A DNA stretch of 64,000 nt, taken from NCBI RefSeq assembly GCF_001514215.1, contig NZ_KQ948852.1, positions 522,042 through 586,041 on the forward strand. The letters are read 5' to 3'. The notes below the pieces were generated by a model. That model was not told where the DNA came from. It did no database searches and saw only the letters and a list, made by a program, of their open reading frames with translations. Position 1 is the first letter of the stretch. The number at the start of each line of letters is the position of its first letter. Source of the stretch: Streptomyces bungoensis (GTDB lineage Bacteria; Actinomycetota; Actinomycetes; Streptomycetales; Streptomycetaceae). Positions 35,478 through 43,533 of this stretch are shown piece after piece. Both the position numbers and the translations under genes were made by a program.

Positions 35478-36503
35478 ATGCGCATTGGTGTCCTCACGTC
35501 CGGCGGCGACTGCCCCGGCCTGAACGCCGTCATCCGGTCCGTCGTGCACCGTGCCGTCGCCGACCACGGCGACGAGGTCATCGGCTTCCGGGACGGCTGG
35601 AAGGGCCTTCTGGAGTGCGACTATCTCAAGCTCGACCTGGACGCCGTGGGCGGCATCCTCGCGCGCGGCGGAACGATCCTCGGCTCCTCCCGGGTCCGCC
35701 CGGAGCACCTGCGCGACGGCGTGGAGCGGGCCAGGGGCCATGTCGCGGAACTCGGCCTCGACGCGATCATCCCGATCGGCGGTGAGGGCACGCTGAAGGC
35801 GGCCCGGCTGCTGTCGGACAACGGGCTGCCGATCGTGGGCGTGCCCAAGACCATCGACAACGACATCGCCGTCACCGACGTCACCTTCGGTTTCGACACG
35901 GCGGTGGGGGTCGCCACCGAGGCGCTGGACCGGCTCAAGACCACCGCCGAGTCGCACCAGCGGGTGCTGATCGTGGAGGTCATGGGCCGCCACACCGGCT
36001 GGATCGCGCTGCACTCCGGCATGGCGGCCGGCGCGCACGCCGTCGTCGTCCCGGAGCGGCCCTTCGACATCGAGGAGCTGACGCGGAAGGTCGGCGCGCG
36101 GTTCGCGGCGGGCAAGCGGTTCGCGATCGTGGTCGCCGCGGAGGGCGCCAAGCCGCGGCCCGGGTCCATGGACTTCGACGAGGGCGGCAAGGACGTCTAC
36201 GGCCACGAGCGCTTCGCCGGGATCGCGCGGCAGCTGTCCATCGAGCTGGAGCAGCGGCTCGGCAAGGAGGCCCGCCCGGTGATCCTCGGGCACGTGCAGC
36301 GGGGCGGCACGCCGACCGCGTACGACCGGGTGCTGGCCACCCGCTTCGGCTGGCACGCGGTGGAGGCCGTGCACCGCGGCGAGTTCGGCATGATGACGGC
36401 GCTGCGCGGCACCGACATCGTCATGGTGTCGCTGGCGGAGGCCGTGGAGAGCCTGAAGACGGTTCCCGCGGACCGGTACGACGAGGCGGAGTGCGTGCTG
36501 TAG
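35478..36503 (+). CDS. pfkA: 6-phosphofructokinase (ATP-dependent, group III)
   Basis: 341 residues. Nucleotide and substrate motifs are TSGGDCPGLN at the start, IGGEGTLKAA near 100, PKTIDNDI near 120 and EVMGRHTGWIA near 163. The glycine in GGEGT (E. coli Gly104) indicates ATP rather than pyrophosphate as donor, while the Lys in PKTIDND is typical of actinobacterial group III enzymes. It phosphorylates fructose 6-phosphate in glycolysis. The position after murT-gatD matches pfkA3 of S. coelicolor as I remember it. A perfect hairpin terminates the gene. Confidence 0.94.
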   Translation: MRIGVLTSGGDCPGLNAVIRSVVHRAVADHGDEVIGFRDGWKGLLECDYLKLDLDAVGGILARGGTILGSSRVRPEHLRDGVERARGHVAELGLDAIIPIGGEGTLKAARLLSDNGLPIVGVPKTIDNDIAVTDVTFGFDTAVGVATEALDRLKTTAESHQRVLIVEVMGRHTGWIALHSGMAAGAHAVVVPERPFDIEELTRKVGARFAAGKRFAIVVAAEGAKPRPGSMDFDEGGKDVYGHERFAGIARQLSIELEQRLGKEARPVILGHVQRGGTPTAYDRVLATRFGWHAVEAVHRGEFGMMTALRGTDIVMVSLAEAVESLKTVPADRYDEAECVL

Positions 36504-36545
36504 GCCGCCCCGCCGTTCGCACTGCGGTTCGCCCGCGGACAACAC

Positions 36546-36573
36546 GCCCCCGGTCGCAGCCGTGACCGGGGGC
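36546..36573 (+). terminator. Hairpin terminator after pfkA
   Basis: A perfect 10-bp stem GCCCCCGGTC / GACCGGGGGC with an 8-nt loop, followed by GGTTCT. Confidence 0.8.
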
Positions 36574-36631
36574 GGTTCTAGTCTTGGGGGCGGACAGACG
36601 CGTACAACCCCCACGAATCAGGAGCCGGCGG

Positions 36632-37582
36632 ATGGATCACAGCGGGCACGGCATGACCATGGATCTGCCGCCGTTCACGCTGGGGCGAGGGCTGGAGTGG
36701 TCGGCGGACCCGTTCTTCCTGGTCGCCTGCCTGCTCGGCCTCGGGCTGTACGGCTGGGGCGTGGTGCGGCTGCGGCGGCGCGGGGACGCCTGGCCCGTGG
36801 CGCGCACGGTCTCGTACGTCGCCGGGGTGCTGACCATCGGCCTCGTGATGTGCACCCGGCTGAACGACTACGGCATGGTCATGTTCAGCGTGCACATGGT
36901 GCAGCACATGATCATCAGCATGCTGTCCCCGATCCTGGTCCTGCTGGGCGCCCCGGTCACCCTGGCGCTGCGCGCGCTGCCGACGGCCGGCCGGGGACGC
37001 AGGGGCCCGCGCGAGCTGCTGCTGGCACTCCTGCACAGCCGGTACATGCGGGTGATCACGCATCCGGGGTTCACGATCCCGATGTTCATCGCGAGCCTGT
37101 ACGCGCTGTACTTCACCCCGCTGTTCGACTTCCTGATGGGGTCGAAGACCGGGCACGTCGCGATGATGGTGCACTTCCTGGCCGTGGGTGTGGTCTTCTT
37201 CTGGCCGATCATCGGCGTCGACCCCGGCCCGCACCGGCCGGGGTACCTGATGCGGATGCTGGAGCTGTTCGCGGGCATGCCGTTCCACGCGTTCTTCGGG
37301 ATCGCGCTGATGATGGCGTCGACGCCGATGGTGGGGACGTTCCTGCACCCGCCGGCCTCCCTGGGCATCGACCCGCTCTCGGACCAGAACGCGGCCGGCG
37401 GCATCGCCTGGGGGTTCAGCGAGGTCCCCTCGGTGCTCGTGCTGATAGCGCTGCTGTTCCAGTGGTACGGCTCCGAGCAGCGCCAGGCCCGGCGCAAGGA
37501 CCGCGCCGCCGACCGGGACGGCGACAAGGAGCTGGAGGCGTACAACGCCTACCTGGCCTCGCTCAACGGGCGCGAGGGCTGA
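36632..37582 (+). CDS. CtaG-like cytochrome c oxidase assembly membrane protein
   Basis: 316 residues of the caa3_CtaG family with about seven membrane segments, including PFFLVACLLGLGLYGWGVV at 25-43 and MVMFSVHMVQHMIISMLSPI near 88-107. The histidines in HMVQHM and in MPFHAFFG are metal-ligand candidates of the family. The N-terminus MDHSGHGMTM is histidine- and methionine-rich, suggestive of copper. It is required for copper loading of cytochrome oxidase in related bacteria. CAGGAG precedes the ATG at 36632. Followed 71 nt later by a small membrane protein. Confidence 0.9.
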   Translation: MDHSGHGMTMDLPPFTLGRGLEWSADPFFLVACLLGLGLYGWGVVRLRRRGDAWPVARTVSYVAGVLTIGLVMCTRLNDYGMVMFSVHMVQHMIISMLSPILVLLGAPVTLALRALPTAGRGRRGPRELLLALLHSRYMRVITHPGFTIPMFIASLYALYFTPLFDFLMGSKTGHVAMMVHFLAVGVVFFWPIIGVDPGPHRPGYLMRMLELFAGMPFHAFFGIALMMASTPMVGTFLHPPASLGIDPLSDQNAAGGIAWGFSEVPSVLVLIALLFQWYGSEQRQARRKDRAADRDGDKELEAYNAYLASLNGREG

Positions 37583-37653
37583 GCCGGGGGTATGCCCTTG
37601 GGGCGGGAATCGGGGCACCATGGTCTGCGACGGACCATGAGGAGGGTGTCGCG

Positions 37654-37830
37654 ATGCCCGGTTCCAGCGGTTCCATGAACGGTGCCACCAAGGCGATGGG
37701 GGCGATGACCTTCGGCGGGCTGGTCGTCGTGACGGCCTACACGGTCGCGCTCGGCAGCAACGGCTGGCTGTGGTTCGGCTGGGTGGTGCTGGGCCTGCTG
37801 ACGCTCGCACTGGTGGTCACCCGGTCGTAG
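37654..37830 (+). CDS. Small membrane protein, unknown function
   Basis: 58 residues with two hydrophobic helices (AMTFGGLVVVTAYTVALGS at 17-35 and WLWFGWVVLGLLTLALVVT at 38-56) and a short polar N-terminus. GAGGAGGG lies 7 nt before the ATG. It stands between the CtaG-like gene and the Lrp regulator on the same strand. No family recognised; a small accessory protein of the respiratory chain is possible but not shown. Confidence 0.72.
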   Translation: MPGSSGSMNGATKAMGAMTFGGLVVVTAYTVALGSNGWLWFGWVVLGLLTLALVVTRS

Positions 37831-37869
37831 CGCCCCGGTCGCGGGGCGGCCGTGGCGGGCGTGGCTGAT

Positions 37870-37875
37870 TACAGT
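37870..37875 (+). promoter_or_regulatory. -10 element of the probably leaderless lrp gene
   Basis: TACAGT is followed by exactly 6 nt and the ATG at 37882, and no ribosome site is present, as in leaderless Streptomyces transcripts. Confidence 0.5.
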
Positions 37876-37881
37876 GCCCGC

Positions 37882-38367
37882 ATGAACAGCAGGGCCGCGT
37901 CCTTCGACGACCTCGACCGCAGAATCGTCACCGCGCTGATGGCGAACGCCAGGACCAGCTTCGCCGAGATCGGCGCGGCGATCGGACTGTCCTCCACCGC
38001 GGTGAAGCGGCGCGTGGACCGGCTCCGGGAGACCGGGGTGATCACCGGGTTCACGGCCACCGTGCAGCCCTCCGCCCTCGGCTGGCGCACGGAGGCGTAC
38101 GTCGAGGTGTACTGCGAGGGCGCGGCCCCGCCGCGCCGTCTGGCGGAGGTCGTCCGCAACCACCCGGAGATCACCGCGGCCATGACGGTGACCGGCGGCG
38201 CCGACGCGCTGCTGCACGTGCGGGCCCGGGACGTGGAGCACTTCGAGGAGGTGCTGGAGCGGATCCGCGTGGAGCCGTTCATCCGGAAGACGATCAGCGT
38301 GATGGTGCTGTCCCACCTCCTCCCGGAAAGCCCCGAAGCGGGCGCCACCCACGCGGCACCGGAGTGA
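37882..38367 (+). CDS. Lrp/AsnC-family transcriptional regulator
   Basis: 161 residues. The AsnC-type helix-turn-helix lies near 9-58 (LDRRIVTALMANARTSFAEIG...VKRRVDRLRETGVI), followed by the RAM ligand domain with VTGGADALLHVRARDVEHFEEVL. It probably senses an amino acid and controls the downstream DDAH-like and ornithine aminotransferase genes, which follow after 153 nt on the same strand. The ATG at 37882 is preceded by TACAGT at leaderless spacing. Confidence 0.92.
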   Translation: MNSRAASFDDLDRRIVTALMANARTSFAEIGAAIGLSSTAVKRRVDRLRETGVITGFTATVQPSALGWRTEAYVEVYCEGAAPPRRLAEVVRNHPEITAAMTVTGGADALLHVRARDVEHFEEVLERIRVEPFIRKTISVMVLSHLLPESPEAGATHAAPE

Positions 38368-38520
38368 GCCGGCTCATGCGCAGCACTCGTGCGTCCTACC
38401 CGGTGAAGACGCAGTGATCCTGCACCTGTGCGCAGCCTTCGTCGCTTGTCGTCCGTCCGCGTCGCTTCATACCTTTGTGTCACCCCTCAGTGACACACAG
38501 GAAAGCGGAGGAAAACCTCT

Positions 38521-39330
38521 GTGTCCGACACACGTGTGCCGCGCCCTCGGCGCTTCCTCGTCTGCGAACCCAGACACTTCGCCGTGCAGTACGCGATCAA
38601 TCCCTGGATGCATCCCGACCGGCCGGTCGACGTGGATCTCGCCCAGGAGCAGTGGCAGGAGCTGATCCGCGTCTACCGTGCCCACGGGCACACCGTCGAG
38701 TCGGTCGAGCCCGTGCCCGGGCTGCCCGACATGGTCTTCGCCGCCAACGCGGCCTGCGTGGTCGGCGGCCGGGTCTTCGGCTCCCTGTTCCACGCGCCGG
38801 AGCGGCGCCCCGAGTCGGTGCACTACGACACCTGGTTCAAGGCGGCCGGCTACGACGTCTACCGGCCCGAGTCGGTGACCGAGGGCGAGGGCGACCTGGT
38901 GTGGACCGGCCGGTACGTGCTGGCCGGCACCGGGTTCCGCACCACCCGGGAGGCCCATCGGGAGGCCCAGGAGTTCCTCGGCCACCCGGTGGTCGCCCTG
39001 AGCCTGGTGGACCCGTACTTCTACCACCTGGACACGGCGCTGTTCGTCCTCGACGACGACAACATCGTCTACTACCCGGAGGCCTTCTCCCCCGGCAGCC
39101 GCGAGGTGCTCAGGCGGCTGTACCCGGACGCCGTGCTCGCCACCCGCGAGGACGCGATGGCCTTCGGCCTGAACTCGGTGTCCGACGGCCGGCACGTCTT
39201 CATCGCGCCCCGGGCCGAGGCGCTGGCCGCTCGTCTGGCCGACCATGGTTATGTCCCCGTCCCCGTCGACCTGTCGGAGTTCCACAAGGCCGGCGGCGGC
39301 ATCAAGTGCTGCACCCAGGAGATCCGCTGA
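38521..39330 (+). CDS. Dimethylarginine dimethylaminohydrolase-like amidinotransferase-fold protein
   Basis: 269 residues of the pentein fold shared by DDAH, arginine deiminase and arginine dihydrolases. Substrate-clamp motifs are LPDMVFAANAA near 69-79 and GEGDLVWTG near 121-129. The catalytic histidine is in DPYFYHLDTAL, and the catalytic Cys is in the C-terminal GGGIKCCTQ (Cys263 or Cys264). DDAH releases citrulline from methylated arginine; related enzymes convert arginine to ornithine. The GTG at 38521 has GGAGG upstream. The stop overlaps rocD, so the product may feed ornithine aminotransferase. Substrate not certain. Confidence 0.88.
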   Translation: MSDTRVPRPRRFLVCEPRHFAVQYAINPWMHPDRPVDVDLAQEQWQELIRVYRAHGHTVESVEPVPGLPDMVFAANAACVVGGRVFGSLFHAPERRPESVHYDTWFKAAGYDVYRPESVTEGEGDLVWTGRYVLAGTGFRTTREAHREAQEFLGHPVVALSLVDPYFYHLDTALFVLDDDNIVYYPEAFSPGSREVLRRLYPDAVLATREDAMAFGLNSVSDGRHVFIAPRAEALAARLADHGYVPVPVDLSEFHKAGGGIKCCTQEIR

Positions 39331-40568
39331 TGACCGCGCCCACCCGTGCCACCACCCGCACGCGTACGTCCGCCGACCTGATCCGGGCGGAGGAGCCGGT
39401 CCTCGCGCACAACTACCACCCCCTGCCCGTGGTCGTCGCCCGGGCCGAGGGCACCTGGGTGGAGGACGTCGAGGGCCGCCGCTACCTGGACATGCTGGCG
39501 GGCTACTCGGCCCTCAACTTCGGCCACCGGCATCCGGCGCTGATCGAGGCCGCGCACCGCCAGCTCGACCAGCTGACCCTGACCTCGCGCGCCTTCCACA
39601 ACGACCGGCTCGCCGGTTTCGCCGAGCGGCTCGCGGAGCTGACCGGCCTGGACATGGTGCTGCCGATGAACACCGGCGCGGAGGCGGTGGAGAGCGGCGT
39701 CAAGGTCGCCCGCAAGTGGGCGTACGACGTCAAGGGCGTCCCCGCCGACCGGGCGACGATCGTGGTCGCGGCGGACAACTTCCACGGCCGTACGACGACC
39801 ATCGTCAGCTTCTCCACCGACGAGACGGCCCGGGCCGGCTTCGGTCCGTTCACGCCCGGCTTCCGGATCGTGCCGTACAACGACCTGGCCGCGCTGGAGG
39901 AGGCGGTCGACGAGACGACGGCGGCCGTGCTCATCGAGCCCATCCAGGGCGAGGCCGGGGTGATCATCCCGGACGAGGGCTATCTGGCCGGTGTCCGGGA
40001 GCTGACCCGGCGCAAGGGCTGCCTGTTCGTCGCGGACGAGATCCAGTCGGGCCTCGGCCGCACCGGCCGCACCCTCGCCGTCGAGCACGAGGACGTCGTC
40101 CCGGACGTGCTGCTGCTCGGCAAGGCGCTGGGCGGCGGCATCGTGCCGGTGTCCGCGGTGGTGGCCCGGCGGGAGGTGCTGGGCGTGCTGCGCCCGGGCG
40201 AGCACGGCTCCACGTTCGGCGGCAACCCGCTGGCGGCGGCGGTCGGCACGGCCGTGGTCGAGCTGCTGGAGACCGGTGAGTTCCAGCGGCGCGCGGCCGA
40301 GCTGGGGGTCGTCCTGCGGGACGGTCTGGCCGAGCTGGTCGGCAAGGGCGTGACCGGGTTCCGGGCGCGCGGGCTGTGGGCGGGCGTCGACGTCGACCCG
40401 GCGCTCGGCACCGGCCGCGAGATCAGCGAGCGCCTGATGCGGGAGGGGGTCCTGGTCAAGGACACCCACGGCTCCACGATCCGGCTCGCTCCCCCGCTGA
40501 CCATCACGGCGGAGGAGCTGCGCTCGGCGCTGGGCGCGCTGGAGAAGGTCCTCGGCGAGACCGGCTGA
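39330..40568 (+). CDS. rocD: Ornithine aminotransferase
   Basis: 412 residues of class III aminotransferases. It converts ornithine and 2-oxoglutarate to glutamate semialdehyde. PLP-binding Lys265 lies in LLLGKALGGG; the cofactor aspartate is in LFVADEIQSGLGRTG, and AVLIEPIQGEAGV and GSTFGGNPLA are also conserved. The ATG overlaps the stop of the DDAH-like gene (TGATG), so translation is coupled. The pair forms an arginine/ornithine catabolic unit behind an Lrp regulator. It ends at a strong terminator. Confidence 0.95.
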   Translation: MTAPTRATTRTRTSADLIRAEEPVLAHNYHPLPVVVARAEGTWVEDVEGRRYLDMLAGYSALNFGHRHPALIEAAHRQLDQLTLTSRAFHNDRLAGFAERLAELTGLDMVLPMNTGAEAVESGVKVARKWAYDVKGVPADRATIVVAADNFHGRTTTIVSFSTDETARAGFGPFTPGFRIVPYNDLAALEEAVDETTAAVLIEPIQGEAGVIIPDEGYLAGVRELTRRKGCLFVADEIQSGLGRTGRTLAVEHEDVVPDVLLLGKALGGGIVPVSAVVARREVLGVLRPGEHGSTFGGNPLAAAVGTAVVELLETGEFQRRAAELGVVLRDGLAELVGKGVTGFRARGLWAGVDVDPALGTGREISERLMREGVLVKDTHGSTIRLAPPLTITAEELRSALGALEKVLGETG

Positions 40569-40573
40569 GACGG

Positions 40574-40614
40574 GGGCGGGGACCGGCCGGCACCCGTCCG
40601 GCCGGTCCCCGCCC
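40574..40614. terminator. Strong hairpin terminator after rocD
   Basis: A perfect 17-bp stem (40574-40590 with 40598-40614) and a 7-nt loop, placed between the rightward rocD and the convergent acetylxylan esterase gene. Confidence 0.9.
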
Positions 40615-40649
40615 ACTCGGTCGGCCCGATCCGGGAACCGTGGGCCCCG

Positions 40650-41333
40650 TCAGGGGGCCACGGCCCGGCCGGTCTGGGGGGAGATCCGCCCGGCGCACAG
40701 GCCCTTGGCCGCCAGGGTCTGGGCGATGCGCGGGATCGCGGCGAGCGTGTTGGCGGGCCATTCGTGCATGAGGATGATCTGGCCGTTCGTCAGCCGGGCG
40801 TTGGCCTGCACGATCGCGTCGACGCTCGCGCCGTTCCAGTCCTGGGAGTCGACGTCCCAGATGATCTGGGTCAGGTGGTACTTGGCCTCGACGGCCTGCA
40901 CCGTCGCGTTGGTCTCGCCGTACGGCGGGCGGAACAGCTGCGGGGTGCCACCGCCCGCGGCCGCGATGGCCTGCTGGGTGCGGGAGATCTCGGAGTCTGC
41001 CTGCGCCTGGCTCAGCTGGGTCAGGTGCGGATGGGTGTAGCTGTGGTTGCCGACCCACATGCCGGCGCCGACCTCGGCCCGGACCTGGGCGGGGTAGGCG
41101 GCGGCGTACTGGCCTTCGTTGAACATCGTGGCCCGCAGCCCGTACTGCCTCAGCGCGCCCAGCAGGGCCGGGGTGTGGGCGTTGGACGGGCCGTCGTCGA
41201 AGGTCAGTCCGACGTACCCGGCGCAGGTGGCTGCCCGCGCGGGCGTGGCGTCGGCGGCGAACGTGACGGTGCCGGCCACGGCCGTCGCCGCGACGGCCAG
41301 TGCGGTGACCGGGAAACGTGGTGTGGTGCGCAT
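40650..41333 (-). CDS. axeA: Secreted polysaccharide deacetylase, probable acetylxylan esterase (CE4)
   Basis: 227 residues. A signal peptide (VTALAVAATAVAGTVTFAADATPARA) precedes a NodB domain with motif 1 TFDDGPSN near residues 44-51, motif 2 HSYTHPHL (metal histidines) near 97-104 and motif 3 RPPYGETN near 132. It removes acetyl groups from xylan or chitin. The next gene upstream is a GH11 xylanase, the same pairing as xlnB-axeA of S. lividans, so xylan is the likely substrate. Unlike that enzyme it has no carbohydrate-binding module; it ends about 8 residues after the catalytic fold. Confidence 0.88.
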   Translation of the reverse strand: MRTTPRFPVTALAVAATAVAGTVTFAADATPARAATCAGYVGLTFDDGPSNAHTPALLGALRQYGLRATMFNEGQYAAAYPAQVRAEVGAGMWVGNHSYTHPHLTQLSQAQADSEISRTQQAIAAAGGGTPQLFRPPYGETNATVQAVEAKYHLTQIIWDVDSQDWNGASVDAIVQANARLTNGQIILMHEWPANTLAAIPRIAQTLAAKGLCAGRISPQTGRAVAP

Positions 41334-41395
41334 GCGGGTGCGTCCTCCTCGTGTCGGCGGCTCGGGTGCGGTCGGGGGCCCGGGGGGAAGTGGGC

Positions 41396-42091
41396 TCACC
41401 CGCTCACGGTGATGTTGGAGGACCCGCTGCTCTGGTAGCCCTCGGTGGCCAGGATCATGTAGTAGCTGAAGCTGCCGAGCGGCATGCCGTAGCGCGCCCA
41501 GGCGTCGAAGTGGTTGCCGGTGGTGATGGTTCCGCCGGTCCGCTTGGACTGCCGGACGCTCCAGTACTGGTTGAAGGTCCTGGTGCCTTCCACGGAGGGG
41601 GCGTTGTACCGGGTCGTCTGATAGACGTCGTACGTGCCGCCGTCGCTGTAGACGGTCCCCTTGTAGGTGCCGGTGGGCCGGTAGGTGCCCCAGTTGTCGA
41701 CGATGTAGTACTCGACGAGCGGGTTCGAGGTCCACCCGTACAGGGACAGGTAGCCGTTGCCGGAGGGGCTGAAGCCGCCCGAGTACTGCACGTTCCTGCG
41801 TCCGCCGTTGCTCCAGCCCTTGCCCGCGACGAAGTTGCCGCAGTTGCGCCACGAGGTGCTGTAGTTGCCGCCGGAGCCCAGGGTCATGGAGACCGAGCCG
41901 CCGCCGTCGGTCCAGAACGAGTAGTAGAAGCCGTTGTTGGTGCCGGTCTGGCTCGTGGTGATGGTCGTGGCGGCGTGGGCGGTGCCGGGCAGCAGCAGCC
42001 CGGACGCGGAGGCGGCCAGCGTGAAGGCGCCGGCCCGGCCGAGGAAACCCCTGCGGCTCATGGGAGGGGCGGGGATGTTGTCCAGGTCCAT
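41396..42091 (-). CDS. xlnB: Secreted endo-1,4-beta-xylanase, GH11
   Basis: 231 residues. A twin-arginine signal ([17 protein letters not shown]) ends with AHA. The GH11 jelly roll contains the catalytic nucleophile Glu in [12 protein letters not shown] and the acid/base Glu in [11 protein letters not shown] near the C-terminus. It hydrolyses internal xylan bonds. The protein stops at [11 protein letters not shown], where related Streptomyces enzymes continue into a linker and a binding module, so it is the module-less form. The ATG at 42091 follows GGAGAGAGC. It is followed by the deacetylase after 62 nt, an operon. Operator-like CGAAACTTTCG copies lie upstream. Confidence 0.94.
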   Translation of the reverse strand: MDLDNIPAPPMSRRGFLGRAGAFTLAASASGLLLPGTAHAATTITTSQTGTNNGFYYSFWTDGGGSVSMTLGSGGNYSTSWRNCGNFVAGKGWSNGGRRNVQYSGGFSPSGNGYLSLYGWTSNPLVEYYIVDNWGTYRPTGTYKGTVYSDGGTYDVYQTTRYNAPSVEGTRTFNQYWSVRQSKRTGGTITTGNHFDAWARYGMPLGSFSYYMILATEGYQSSGSSNITVSG

Positions 42092-42215
42092 GCTCTCTCC
42101 TTGTGTGCTTGACATATGCATGCCATACGACGCCATGGAGTGGCCCGCGTTACGGGGCGTTCGATTGCTGGTGAGTATGCGCTCGCATCGAAATGACGGT
42201 CAATGCGCCCGTTTC

Positions 42216-42344
42216 CGAAACTTCATCGAAACTCTGTTGTCGCAGTCCCGGAGATGCGGCGAAACTTTCGGATTTCCTGCTGCCGAGCCGCCCACCGGTC
42301 CCTTCTTCGCCGCAGCACTGCGGAAGAGTCATTCGAAAGTTGCG
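42216..42344. promoter_or_regulatory. CGAAA-N-TTTCG operators upstream of the xylanase gene
   Basis: 42260-42270 reads CGAAACTTTCG, the same 11-mer found in front of the bxl-type operon. 42334-42344 carries it on the minus strand with one mismatch (CGCAACTTTCG). Half-like copies CGAAACTT and CGAAACT start at 42216 and 42227. CGAAA-N-TTTCG elements have been described as repressor targets before Streptomyces xylanase genes. The 278 bp between xlnB and the regulator hold no other gene. Confidence 0.65.
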
Positions 42345-42369
42345 GTGACGGATTGTGCAGGGGCCGCCT

Positions 42370-43392
42370 TCAGCGATGCGCGGGCGGCGCCGTGCTCTGG
42401 CGGACCACCAGATGCGTGGCCAGTTCGATGCGCTGGGCGGCCCTCTTGGCGTTCGCGGGCCTGAGCAGCATGCGGACGGCCTCCTCGGCCATGCGCTGGA
42501 GCGGCTGGTGCACCGTGGTCAGGGGCGGGCTCGACCACTGGGCCGGCGGCACGTCGTCGTAGCCCACCACCGACAGCTCCCCGGGCACGCTCAGACCCAG
42601 CACCCGCGCGGCCTCCAGGACGCCGAGTGCCTGCAGGTCGCTTCCGGCGAAGATCGCCGTCGGCCGGTCCGGCCGCCGCAGCAGGTCCATGGCGTGCTCG
42701 AAACCGCCCCGGACGTGGAAGTCGCCGAACCGCACCAGTTCCGGCCCGGCGTCCAGGCCGGCCATCGCCATCGCCGAGCGGTACCCGTCCAGCCGGGCCA
42801 GTGAGCACATCAGGTCCTCGGGGCCGGTGACGATCGCGACGCGCCGGTGCCCCTGGTCGGTGAGGTGGCGCGTGGCCGCCAGCCCGCCGGCCCAGTTGGC
42901 GGAACCGACGGACGGGACGTCCGGGTCGGGATCGCCGGCCGGGTCCACGATGACGAACGGGATGGCGCGGGAGACCAGTTGCCGCTTCACGCTCTCCGGC
43001 AGGGTCGAGAAGACCAGGAGGACACCCAGGGGCCGGCGGCGCAGCACTCCCTCGATCCACTCCGGGCCGGGAGCCTGCCGGGTCCCGCTCTCGGTGAGCG
43101 CGACGGTCGCGCCGCTCCTCTTGGCGACGTTCTCCGCACCCCGGATGAGCTCCATGGCCCAGACGCTCTCCAGCTCGTGGAACACGATCTCGATCAGGGC
43201 GGCCGGCGGCGATCCCCGGGTGCGACGGCGGTAGCCGTGGACCTCCAGGAGCTGCTCGATCCTGGCCCGGGTCCCGGGTGAGACATCCGAACGACCGTTG
43301 AGCACCTTCGAAACTGTCGGGAGGGAGACACCGGCCTCCCTGGCCACGGCGGCCAGGGTGACTCTGCGCCCTGCCTCGTCTTCTGTGTGCAT
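42370..43392 (-). CDS. bxlR: LacI-family regulator of xylan utilisation (BxlR-like)
   Basis: 340 residues. The HTH lies near 11-35 (VTLAAVAREAGVSLPTVSKVLNG) with the hinge following. The sugar-binding core contains IPFVIVDPAGDP near 145, IFAGSDLQALGVLEAARVLG near 227 and LSVVGYDDVPPAQWSSPPLTT. It is divergent from the solute-binding lipoprotein gene, with an exact CGAAACTTTCG between them, and downstream of the xylanase operon. Repression relieved by xylobiose or xylose is inferred from known BxlR systems. The ATG at 43392 gives a normal LacI N-terminus. Confidence 0.88.
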   Translation of the reverse strand: MHTEDEAGRRVTLAAVAREAGVSLPTVSKVLNGRSDVSPGTRARIEQLLEVHGYRRRTRGSPPAALIEIVFHELESVWAMELIRGAENVAKRSGATVALTESGTRQAPGPEWIEGVLRRRPLGVLLVFSTLPESVKRQLVSRAIPFVIVDPAGDPDPDVPSVGSANWAGGLAATRHLTDQGHRRVAIVTGPEDLMCSLARLDGYRSAMAMAGLDAGPELVRFGDFHVRGGFEHAMDLLRRPDRPTAIFAGSDLQALGVLEAARVLGLSVPGELSVVGYDDVPPAQWSSPPLTTVHQPLQRMAEEAVRMLLRPANAKRAAQRIELATHLVVRQSTAPPAHR

Positions 43393-43508
43393 GGGCGCAG
43401 CTTAGGGGATGGGCGGGCGGTAACGGTTTGGCTGCGTGCGTGCACGACCGTTGACCAGTTCTCCGCTCTGCCCCTACTGTCCAGCCGCATGACTTTCGGC
43501 GAAGTAGC

Positions 43509-43519
43509 CGAAACTTTCG
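43509..43519. promoter_or_regulatory. Operator CGAAACTTTCG before the bxl-type transport operon
   Basis: A perfect 11-bp palindrome CGAAACTTTCG overlapping ACTTTCGAAAGG, 15 nt before the lipoprotein start. It is identical to the site at 42260, linking the two transcription units to the LacI regulator. Confidence 0.7.
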
Positions 43520-43533
43520 AAAGGCTGGAGACC

